64,000 nucleotides of DNA from Streptosporangiaceae bacterium (GTDB lineage: Bacteria > Actinomycetota > Actinomycetes > Streptosporangiales > Streptosporangiaceae): assembly GCA_019239975.1 (NCBI GenBank), contig JAFAZE010000015.1, positions 1 to 64,000 of the forward strand, read 5' to 3'. Below, piece after piece: positions 33,803-41,728 of this stretch. The position numbers and the translations under genes are program-made. The first letter of the stretch is position 1. Each line of letters starts with the position of its first letter. The notes beneath the pieces are model-generated. The model had not been told where the DNA came from. It ran no database searches and saw only the letters and a list, made by a program, of their open reading frames with translations.

Positions 33803-34935
33803 GCCGGTGTCCCCCGGCGTCCCGCGCGGCGCCTTACCGGCGCCGCATGAGAACGGGTCACGTCCGCGACGACTTTCCGCAGAGTGGGCCCGTGCGTCAG
33901 CATGTTCGTGTACGCAGCGTTCGCGAGCGGGCAGTAGCACTCGCCGGCCTTGATACTCCGCCGCAGCCCGTCTGCCCTCCCGGTACGCCAGACGGAGCCG
34001 AAGTCGTAGTTGTGGTCGCGCAAATTGCCCATGGACTGCGCTCTTACGCAGCACGTCCACACGTCCCCGTTCGGCGCGATCTGCGCCGAGGCGACCCCAG
34101 CCATGCACGGGATCACCTGGCGATGCTCGCGGAGCGTCCGTTTCACGAGCTCGTAGTACTGCCGCCGGAAAGCCTGGGTAACCTCGGCAACCCCGGTGAG
34201 GTGCTGATCACGCATGCTCTCGAGCAGGGTGTCTATGGCGACCGTGTACTTCTCGGCCGTCGGCGTAATGCCGAGGCCGACGGTATCGAGTTCTACGCGC
34301 TCCTCGGCGATTTCGGTGATGTATGAGTCGGGCTTCAGCTCGCTCCGAACGTATTCACATAGCTCGGCGAAGAGATCCACGTTGAAGTTCGATATGACGG
34401 TGTGGATCCCGACCGTCAGGTTCTTGTAGTCTTTCTTGAGCTCTTTGAGGGTCGAGTATGTGGCCATCGCGTGCGACCAGTTGTTCCGCACGCCGCGGAT
34501 ATCGTCGTGCTGGCAGCCGACACCATCGAGCGATAGATTGATGATCACTTCCGACTTAGGCGCCATCTGCAGCACACGTTCGATCCGGCTAGGGATGATC
34601 TTGTGCTGGATTCCGTTCGTAGGAATGTTGATGATGCCCGGCCGACAATGACGGTACGCGCTTTCCACCATTTCTGGCAGATCCTTGCGCAACGTCGGCT
34701 CGCCGCCACTGAACGTGAACCAGTAGGGTGCACGGCCTAGTGACTCGAAAACTCGATCCCATTCTGGAAGGGCAAGATCATCGTTCGGAAGGAGCCACAC
34801 GTTGCAGGTCTTGCACCGCGAATTGCAGCGGTAACTGACGCTTACGGTGATATTGACCGGCAATCTGAATACATGTCCAGTTGCATATGACGCCTTCAGC
34901 GCGGGAATCTCAGGCAGAACCTTTGCCAAGCCCAT
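33799..34935 (-). CDS. Radical SAM/SPASM-like enzyme
   Basis: A 378-residue radical SAM protein. The [4Fe-4S] cluster motif is CNSRCKTC (Cys37, 41, 44; a CX3CX2C pattern), followed by FTFSGGEPTLRKDL for SAM binding. The C-terminal part has scattered Cys (IPCMAG, WTCCVRAQ, ECYCPLAN) that could hold an auxiliary cluster as in SPASM proteins. ATG 34935 has an ideal AGGAGGTG site 7-8 nt upstream. It might rearrange or dehydrogenate a sugar or lipid carrier; nothing shows a peptide precursor nearby, so RiPP maturation is not favoured. Confidence 0.83.
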   Translation of the reverse strand: MGLAKVLPEIPALKASYATGHVFRLPVNITVSVSYRCNSRCKTCNVWLLPNDDLALPEWDRVFESLGRAPYWFTFSGGEPTLRKDLPEMVESAYRHCRPGIINIPTNGIQHKIIPSRIERVLQMAPKSEVIINLSLDGVGCQHDDIRGVRNNWSHAMATYSTLKELKKDYKNLTVGIHTVISNFNVDLFAELCEYVRSELKPDSYITEIAEERVELDTVGLGITPTAEKYTVAIDTLLESMRDQHLTGVAEVTQAFRRQYYELVKRTLREHRQVIPCMAGVASAQIAPNGDVWTCCVRAQSMGNLRDHNYDFGSVWRTGRADGLRRSIKAGECYCPLANAAYTNMLTHGPTLRKVVADVTRSHAAPVRRRAGRRGTPA

Positions 34936-34949
34936 CGCGGACACACCTC

Positions 34950-36344
34950 CTATGTACCGGCCAAGGGAACGGGACTGAGTTCGAGCTGCGGCGCTGGCAC
35001 GAAACCGGCCAGCGGCGGCCCAGATTGCGGGAAGGCGATGATGCCGCATGCCAGGGTCACCGGGCTACTCACGCCACGGCCATTGAGCGCAGGGGGAGTA
35101 GCCTCGAACAACTGTACGACTGCCCTGGCGGCTCGTTCCGCGGCCTCGCGATCGCCGGGCAGCAGGGCAACGGCGGTCCCGGCTTCCTGGGCGGAGACAG
35201 TGGCAGCGGGGCCGAGAGCCTGCTGGATGCGATCCGCTACACGCCGAACGAGCTGCCGGCTCGCGTGGAGGCCGATCTCGAGCTCCAGGCGGTGGAAGTT
35301 AACGATGTGGAACACCGCGACGTTGTGCTGACGCTGGACATTGGCCGCGTCCTCGATATGCTGCTTTGTCGTACCGCACATTTCCCACACATGGTGGGAG
35401 CGGCCACCTCGAAGGATGTCGTACCGGCCGAGCGCCCGAGCGGTAGCCTCCAGCCCCACCGTGCCGAGGCTCCACCATGCCGCCCGGGGCGTCGAGAACG
35501 ACTCCGATCCCAGCAAGGCGCGGCCCGCCCTCCATGCGCTCATCGTCGGAGCTGAATACGCCTGCTGGTCACGAATGCGCAGATGCCCGGCGTAGATCCG
35601 GCGCCGCTGACGCAGGAAGTCGTGTACGGTCGCGGGGCCGCGGTTGTACACGACCGCCCGCGGCTCGTACACGAGCCGGTATCCGAGCTGGGTGATGAGG
35701 GCCTGAATTGAAAGCTCGTCGACGGCGGTGTCGAGCGGAATACTGGGCACCACGTTGCGGAAGGCGACCATCTCGCCCAGTTTCGGCGACTCGCGCGCGA
35801 TCCGGTCATGCAGGCGCCACTGAAGATGCACCGCATGCCCCAGGAACGTCTCGGCGCCGTTGACAGGCAGGGGGTGGCCCCCCACCATTCCCACGGCGGG
35901 GTCCGCGAAATGCCGCAAAAGGACATCGAATGCGCCGTCCTCGACCATAATATCGGCGCTCACCATGACCAGAACGGGACACTTTGCCGCCCCGATGAAA
36001 AGATTGATGGCCGACGCCTTGCCTTCGCGGTGCTCCTGCTCAATGAGCCGAAGGCGCGGTTCGCGGGCGGCGATGCCGGCCACGATGGCGACGGTCCGGT
36101 CCTCGCAGCCGCTGGCTACCACGATCACCTCCCTGACCTGGTTACCCGTCAGTTCCTGCCTGAGGATGCTGTCGAGGGCGTGCGCGATATTGGCTTCCTC
36201 GTTATAGGCCATGACGCCCACGCTGCATTCGAGCTCCGGCAGGGTCCGGACCTGGACCTGGCTCTCGTGAGCGGTGAGCCCTGGCACATCGGCGAACGGG
36301 CCGGTAGCCGAACCGGGCGGCAACACTACCTGTCCTGCACCCAC
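34950..36344 (-). CDS. GT2 glycosyltransferase fused to a degenerate GGDEF-like domain
   Basis: A 464-residue protein with two parts. Residues about 40-300 are a GT-A domain: CSVGVMAYNEEANI, VMVSADIMVEDGAF for the metal site, FRNVVPSIP and RQRRRIYAGH. From residue 341 a GGDEF-like fold appears: VAVFHIVNFHRLELEIG in place of the substrate-binding strand and helix, RRVADRIQQAL, then SAQEAGTAVALLPGD where GG[DE]EF should stand, and ACGIIAFPQSG at the end. The catalytic motif is lost. GTG 36344 with GGAGG four nt upstream is chosen; the longer frame would enter the zinc-ribbon gene. Confidence 0.72.
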   Translation of the reverse strand: MGAGQVVLPPGSATGPFADVPGLTAHESQVQVRTLPELECSVGVMAYNEEANIAHALDSILRQELTGNQVREVIVVASGCEDRTVAIVAGIAAREPRLRLIEQEHREGKASAINLFIGAAKCPVLVMVSADIMVEDGAFDVLLRHFADPAVGMVGGHPLPVNGAETFLGHAVHLQWRLHDRIARESPKLGEMVAFRNVVPSIPLDTAVDELSIQALITQLGYRLVYEPRAVVYNRGPATVHDFLRQRRRIYAGHLRIRDQQAYSAPTMSAWRAGRALLGSESFSTPRAAWWSLGTVGLEATARALGRYDILRGGRSHHVWEMCGTTKQHIEDAANVQRQHNVAVFHIVNFHRLELEIGLHASRQLVRRVADRIQQALGPAATVSAQEAGTAVALLPGDREAAERAARAVVQLFEATPPALNGRGVSSPVTLACGIIAFPQSGPPLAGFVPAPQLELSPVPLAGT

Positions 36345-36393
36345 GTTGCCTCCATAGGTTGTCGCGCTCGGGTGCCCGCCGAGTGCGGTGACT

Positions 36394-36747
36394 CTATTCC
36401 GCGCTGCTTTCGGCCTGGTTTTCGCGCCGCTTCCGAGCCTGAGCACGATCAGGATCTCGTCCGGGCGAAATGCTGGGCTGATCACGCGCCTGCTGACTCA
36501 TCGCCCGCCGGGCGATCTGGCGGACCTTGTGCTCCACGGTCCCGCCTCGCTCCGCGCGCTCGTCCATGGCAGATACGTGGGCGCTGAGCAGGAACGGCGG
36601 CGTATCGGCAGGGCCGGGCATTCCATGCTGTCGCCGTATCCCCGCGAGATCCTCGTAATGCTGGCTGGCCCAGTAGACATTCATGCGGCATGCGACGCAG
36701 TTCCACTCCTCGTCCGGTGTTTTCGCGCCACACTGCGGGCACTGCAT
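36394..36747 (-). CDS. Small zinc-ribbon protein
   Basis: A 117-residue protein that starts with a zinc ribbon: CPQC (3-6) and CVAC (18-21), likely one structural zinc. The rest is polar and rich in Arg/Gln/Ala with possible helix (EHKVRQIARRAMSQQ), no membrane segment. ATG 36747 is preceded by AGGGG. It sits directly ahead of the GT2-GGDEF-like gene. Function unknown; an adaptor or regulatory role is a guess. Confidence 0.6.
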   Translation of the reverse strand: MQCPQCGAKTPDEEWNCVACRMNVYWASQHYEDLAGIRRQHGMPGPADTPPFLLSAHVSAMDERAERGGTVEHKVRQIARRAMSQQARDQPSISPGRDPDRAQARKRRENQAESSAE

Positions 36748-36947
36748 AGTCCAAACCCCTGGTATCACGACGGCGCGGACTGGGGCAGATCCCAGTCCTC
36801 TTCGATTCAGCCATCATGGTGTTGGCGTCTTCCAATGCGATTCCATCGACGGTCTGCGGTCGTCCCGTCAGCCAAGAGGTGCCGGTACCGCAGCCTCCGC
36901 AGACCGCGACGCGCCTGGCTCCGGAGCTCGGCGAGTCGGCGCAGGCG
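36748..36947. other. Short intergenic gap, nothing recognised
   Basis: Two hundred bases between the zinc-ribbon start and the GH5 stop, both on the minus strand. No convincing gene, hairpin or promoter pair is seen. Because the gene chain is broken here, a promoter for the zinc-ribbon/GT2 transcript is expected. Confidence 0.4.
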
Positions 36948-38030
36948 CTACGGCAACGTCTCTGTATCAGTCTGCCGGAGCTGGTACAGCCTTATCAGAT
37001 GCGCCCGCAGACCCGTCCCGTATGCAGTCGGCTGGCCGTTCCACGAAGTAATCAGCGCAGGAGCGCCACAGCCTGCCGGATTCCAGCTCCACCCGATGTA
37101 AGAGACACCCATACGGTCAGCCCAGCTCATGAAGCTTTTGATAAGTACGTCCTTGCACCAGGTCTCACCCATCTCAGTGGTGACTACTGGGGCCTGTTGC
37201 GCCACTGGCGCGACGTCTTGATTCCAGCAGCCTACTTTGGTGCAAGGCATGAAGTTATAAATGTGAAATCCCGCAACGAGCTGGCTAATAGGGTCGTGTG
37301 GCCGATAGCGCAGCCATCCGCTGATGTCATCCCCAGCGTCCAGCCCGCTCACAATGATTGGCTGGCGGGCGCCCGTTGAGCGCACAGCGTCGACGAGCAT
37401 TTGCATGCCAGCCGTACGCCAGCCGCCATGCAGCATGCAGCCGTCGAGCCAGCACTTCCAATTGATATTCACTGGCTCATTGTAGAGGTCGAAGATTACG
37501 GCAGGATTCGTACGGAAAGTGCTCGCGACCGAGGACCAGAACGCGGGAGCATGGTCAAGATCTGCCATCGGCTGTTGCTGGGTTGCCCGTTCTCTCGCAG
37601 GAGCGTTCCAGTGGAGATCGAGCACTACATAAAGGCCCGCATTGTTAAGCCCACTCACGTAAGCGCGCACTGCGGCCCGATATCGCGCGCCAGAGTACTG
37701 GGCCGGAGCGCCATTGATGCCAAGCCAACAGTCTTCGTTCAACGGCAGACGCACTGTGTTGATTCGCCAAGCCGCCATGGCGGCAATCGCTTGCGCGTCC
37801 GTGGGCCCCTCGAAAAATCCGAGGCCTTGCACACAAGCATACTCCCCGCCTGACCGATCTACTCCAAGCAGACGGATGGTCCGGCCACCAGCGTCGACGA
37901 GACGGTTGCCGTCCACCCGTACAGCAAGGCCGCGGCTCTGCGCACAACCAGCACACATCGCGATGAAACTCAAAGCGAATGCCAATTGCCAAGCGACTCT
38001 CACGGCCTTGCGCGATTTTATTCCATGCAC
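36948..38030 (-). CDS. GH5-family glycoside hydrolase, predicted lipoprotein
   Basis: A 360-residue secreted (beta/alpha)8 hydrolase. The signal peptide ends in a lipobox at Cys29 (AMCAGC). Catalytic acid/base is Glu185 in DLYNEPVN and the nucleophile Glu286 in VVTTEMGE; LDLHWN at 138-142 is another GH5 signature. Such enzymes cut beta-1,4-linked glucans or mannans. Beside a cellulose-synthase-like glycosyltransferase it may trim the nascent polymer, as bacterial cellulase partners of cellulose synthases do. It is 13 nt from the GT2-GT39 gene. Confidence 0.82.
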   Translation of the reverse strand: MHGIKSRKAVRVAWQLAFALSFIAMCAGCAQSRGLAVRVDGNRLVDAGGRTIRLLGVDRSGGEYACVQGLGFFEGPTDAQAIAAMAAWRINTVRLPLNEDCWLGINGAPAQYSGARYRAAVRAYVSGLNNAGLYVVLDLHWNAPARERATQQQPMADLDHAPAFWSSVASTFRTNPAVIFDLYNEPVNINWKCWLDGCMLHGGWRTAGMQMLVDAVRSTGARQPIIVSGLDAGDDISGWLRYRPHDPISQLVAGFHIYNFMPCTKVGCWNQDVAPVAQQAPVVTTEMGETWCKDVLIKSFMSWADRMGVSYIGWSWNPAGCGAPALITSWNGQPTAYGTGLRAHLIRLYQLRQTDTETLP

Positions 38031-38043
38031 AGCGCCTCACATT

Positions 38044-41000
38044 CTACGGACGCGAGGTCTCGGGATGCGCTCCGATGATCGCGCGTATCTCGATACGATT
38101 TGTCCCCTGACCGAAGGTCACCAGCAATCGTGAATGGCTGATCGCTGCAGCGGCTGTCGGAGTCTGGTTCAGTGTGTTTATCATGTCTTGCGTCACCACG
38201 ATATAGTCAAAATCCTGCCAGCCGTGCGGGAACGCTCGCTGAACGGCCGGGTCGTAATCAAGCGGCCAGTAGGTTTCAACTTTCCGGGAGTTCAAACCGC
38301 CCTTCACCGGATGAGAATCGAAGCCGTGCTCAATGAGATAGATCCAGAAGTCGTCGCGAACGATGATACGCTTCTCATGCCCGATATGTTGTGTAAGCCA
38401 ATTCTCTGCGGCGAGTTCTGGGCCATCCATCCTGACCGTCGTCGCGGTATGATCAGAGCGCGCCCAGCGCGGAGCAGTATAAATGGCGGCGACCGCTACC
38501 ACCGCCGCGAGCGCTATCGTCGATGCCGCCGCACCTGCCTTCGTAACTGCGGCGGCTGCCCGCAGCCGTGCGGAGTAGGACCTGGAATGACGTCCGCGAA
38601 GCCGGCGCCGGGGATGGTCATCCGTCGCGAAACGCCACAGGGTGTGGATGGTACCGGCGACGATGAGCGCCGCGAACGGCAGCAGCGCAATTACGTACAT
38701 GGACGGCAGATATCCCGGCCTCATGATTATCGCTGCCTGTATGAGGTATGCGAGCGTTACCGCCCGGGTGTTGCGGCGCACGAGTGCGATCGGCGACAGC
38801 AGGAGTGCTACACCAACCAGCCAGGGGTCGAGACCCAGCCAGAACATCACGATTCCGCGTCCCACGCTGGAAGAACTAAGGACACTGCCGGTTCCCCGAC
38901 GGGTGGCTACCATGTTGACGTCAGAGCCGATGAGGCTGACATGACCCGGCCCGGGAAGGAGCTCGCCCTTCAGGGTCGCGTAGAGCGGAAAAGCCGCAGC
39001 CACCAGGATGAAGGACGAGACGAGCAACGTCACGCAATAGCGGCGCGTACGCGGGTCGGCGCCCTGGAAGGCGGCAATTACCAGCGCTGGCAGCATGACC
39101 AGGGTTGTCTCCTTCGATAGGACGCTTGCGGCAAAGCAGGCGCCCCCTCCCACGAAGCTCCAAAGCCGCTTTCGCGGTGACAGGGCAAAGACGAATGCGG
39201 CTATCGCCCAGGCGGTAGCCGGATTATCTAGAAGCATTGCGCGATGGAAATAAAGGGACAGCGGGGACAGTGCAAATAGGAGCACGGCTAGCACGGCAAA
39301 TGGCCTGCTCATCCCAAGACGTCTCGCGAGAGTGTACAAGAGGGAACAGCTTACGATGGCCACCGCAGACATCAGTTCCCTGGCACTGCCGAGCGAGTAA
39401 GCGGCCTGCCCGAAAAGGGCGCCCACAGACGTCCAGACGTCAAAGAGCAACCAAGCTAGTGGCGGATGGCCGTACGTGTACGTGTAGAAGCCGAGTTCTC
39501 CCCGTGCCGCGACTGCCCACGCGTTTCCGACATAAGTACCTTCGTCGAACAAGACCGCGGGCCAGTGAAACACGTTCGTCGCCTGCACCAATCCCACTGT
39601 GACGAGCAGCGGAACTTGGACTGCGATGTCGGCGCGCGACCTGAGGAGTCTTGCCAGGAGAGCGCGGACGGCCGCGAGCCGACTGTGGGGGCTCAGGAGT
39701 CGGCTGCGCGGATGCGGGCCCGACGGTGCGGGCACCGCTCCGCCTTCAGTCGCGCCATCCAGCCGGGCCCACAGAGGTGCGCCGCCAGTATCTCCGAACA
39801 GGTGGTCTGTGAACGCGTGATCGAGCGAGCGGATCGGCAACTCCCTATGGCCATTACCCGGCGGGTCAGTGTCCGCGGCAGGCCCAGCCGCGACGTACCC
39901 GTATGTTCGCTGAATCTCCCTGGGGAGGCTGATGAGACCGGGCACCAGCGCGTCGGCTTGCGTTTCTGTCATTTGGTGCGAGCCGGCAAGATTCTCCGCT
40001 AGAGCGTGCGATTCCGAGCATGGCTCGAGGACGCGGGGAACGGGCGCGGCCAGCTCCGATCTCGCGGCCACGCTGGAAGGGCGTCCGAGATGCAGGCCCA
40101 GATGTGTGGTCTTTTCCCAGCCTTGGGCACCGCGGGCCTGGCGAAGCACAGCCCGCGCGGCAGCATACGCCAGGAGGCTCTGATACGGCACAAGCCCAAA
40201 AACCAAACGGCCGTAGTCGCGCGCTGAGGGCCGCTCCCCATAGGCGCGGCAGAACTCCCCAAGGCCAATGCCCTCTGCGACCAGCATGGACAGCATGGGC
40301 ATCAGCGGCAGGAACGACAAGAGCGTTATCTCAATCGGAGCCTTCACGGCCACGGCGGTCGCGATCGCAGCCGGGATCATCACCCAAGCCAAAGCCATGA
40401 CGTACGGGCTGGCCAGGATGTATGCGCCGAGCATCCGCTGCCGTGGCGGCAGGCGCTGCCAGTAACCTCTGGCAAGGGTCTGGAGGTATCCCTGGTTCCA
40501 GCGCGTCCGTTGCCGCACGAACGCGCCGACCGTCGGCGGGCACTCCTCCCGTGTCGCCAGCTCGGGCTCGTAGAAGACAGCGGTGCGGGCGCCGAGCGCA
40601 CTAAGCCGCACGCCTATCTCGCAGTCTTCGGCGAGGCAATCCGCCCAGCCCGCTACCGCACGCAGGATCGGCGTCCGGATGAAGACCGTGTTACCGCCGA
40701 GCGGGATGAAGCCCTGGCGAGCGTGCACGTGCAGCCGGCTGCGGAACCAGAAATAGTATTCAAGCACATTGTGAACCGCGAACCAGCGCGAGCGGAAGTT
40801 CATCAGCTGCACGCCAGCCTGCACGATGTCCGCATCGGTCCTCTGAAAGCACTGGTCGACCCTGCGCAGCAGTGCCGGGTGAACGTCGTCCTCGGCATCG
40901 AACACGCCGGTGATCGTGGCCGAACAATGGGGAAGCGCCGCGTTCAGGGCCTTTGGCTTGCTCTTGGGCCAACTGTGGTCGATGACGACCCTGACACGTT

Positions 41001-41445
41001 CCGGATGGCGGTAGGCCACGCGTTCTGCCGCCTCGCGGGTCCCTGGATCATCAGCGCCAACGACAACGAGCACCTCGAAGTCCGGATAATCGCTGCGGAT
41101 CAAGCGGGAGAGCGTGGTTTCAAGCACCGCCTCCTCGTGGCGGGCGGGAACGATCAGCGAGAATGAATGGGCCGTGCCGCGACCGTCGGCCTCGAGGCCG
41201 CTCGCCGCGAGCGAGGCCGGGGTCCGCCAGGCATGGAGCATCCAGACGAGCGTCGACGTGGCAACCGCTCCCATGAGGAGCGAGATCGCGACGTACAGCA
41301 GGTAGGGGAACAGTGAAGACCTGAGCGTCATCAACCCCGCGGCCGACGCCACTGCCAGCACAAGGACCGCGACAATAACTCGACCCGACAACCATCTGCG
41401 CCTCAACGGACTTTTGGACGCGGCAGCCAGCCGAACGCGACTCAT
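38044..41445 (-). CDS. Processive GT2 fused to a GT39/PMT-like glycosyltransferase
   Basis: A 1133-residue multi-domain membrane protein. Two N-terminal helices precede a cellulose-synthase-like GT-A domain (FSLIVPARHEEAVLE, GVFDAEDDVHP, and the QxxRW motif in VRQRTRWNQG), then helices around 350-450. A linker leads to a second unit from about 620 on: a PMT-2/ArnT-type transferase with FDEGTYVGNAWAVA, YTYGHPPLAWLLFDVW and some ten helices. The first unit could extend a glycan using a nucleotide sugar; the second would use a polyprenyl-phosphate sugar outside. ATG 41445 with GGGAGCAG is chosen over longer starts. Confidence 0.82.
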   Translation of the reverse strand: MSRVRLAAASKSPLRRRWLSGRVIVAVLVLAVASAAGLMTLRSSLFPYLLYVAISLLMGAVATSTLVWMLHAWRTPASLAASGLEADGRGTAHSFSLIVPARHEEAVLETTLSRLIRSDYPDFEVLVVVGADDPGTREAAERVAYRHPERVRVVIDHSWPKSKPKALNAALPHCSATITGVFDAEDDVHPALLRRVDQCFQRTDADIVQAGVQLMNFRSRWFAVHNVLEYYFWFRSRLHVHARQGFIPLGGNTVFIRTPILRAVAGWADCLAEDCEIGVRLSALGARTAVFYEPELATREECPPTVGAFVRQRTRWNQGYLQTLARGYWQRLPPRQRMLGAYILASPYVMALAWVMIPAAIATAVAVKAPIEITLLSFLPLMPMLSMLVAEGIGLGEFCRAYGERPSARDYGRLVFGLVPYQSLLAYAAARAVLRQARGAQGWEKTTHLGLHLGRPSSVAARSELAAPVPRVLEPCSESHALAENLAGSHQMTETQADALVPGLISLPREIQRTYGYVAAGPAADTDPPGNGHRELPIRSLDHAFTDHLFGDTGGAPLWARLDGATEGGAVPAPSGPHPRSRLLSPHSRLAAVRALLARLLRSRADIAVQVPLLVTVGLVQATNVFHWPAVLFDEGTYVGNAWAVAARGELGFYTYTYGHPPLAWLLFDVWTSVGALFGQAAYSLGSARELMSAVAIVSCSLLYTLARRLGMSRPFAVLAVLLFALSPLSLYFHRAMLLDNPATAWAIAAFVFALSPRKRLWSFVGGGACFAASVLSKETTLVMLPALVIAAFQGADPRTRRYCVTLLVSSFILVAAAFPLYATLKGELLPGPGHVSLIGSDVNMVATRRGTGSVLSSSSVGRGIVMFWLGLDPWLVGVALLLSPIALVRRNTRAVTLAYLIQAAIIMRPGYLPSMYVIALLPFAALIVAGTIHTLWRFATDDHPRRRLRGRHSRSYSARLRAAAAVTKAGAAASTIALAAVVAVAAIYTAPRWARSDHTATTVRMDGPELAAENWLTQHIGHEKRIIVRDDFWIYLIEHGFDSHPVKGGLNSRKVETYWPLDYDPAVQRAFPHGWQDFDYIVVTQDMINTLNQTPTAAAAISHSRLLVTFGQGTNRIEIRAIIGAHPETSRP

Positions 41446-41728
41446 TGACCATCTGCTCCCAAAGGATCTGGTGAAGTTAGGGATCCTGGCTAACTGTCCC
41501 GTCCTTGTCTCGTGATGAGTTTTACCTCTTGGGCCCGCATACCAAGATCGGATGGTCCATGACGACTCGAATGCCCTCCGAGCATATAACGTGTGGATTC
41601 CAGCCCTCTTCCAGCCGTATTCCGGGAGAGTACGGTAGATATCAGGAGGGCCGACTTGATACCCATGGGCGCCGCGAAGGTGCCAGTTAAATCGACGCAT
41701 GCCAGGGTTCTTGCAATGGGACCATCGG
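41446..41728. other. Intergenic gap, no feature recognised
   Basis: The stretch separates the SARP-like regulator stop from the GT2-GT39 start. A frame extends from the GT2-GT39 gene through it to 41751, but it would overlap the regulator and its translation is not protein-like. No clear terminator or promoter is visible. Confidence 0.4.

Noticed and set aside
33799-34935. Radical SAM enzyme as a RiPP maturase
   Set aside because: No small precursor peptide gene or peptide-recognition domain nearby; flanks are sugar genes.
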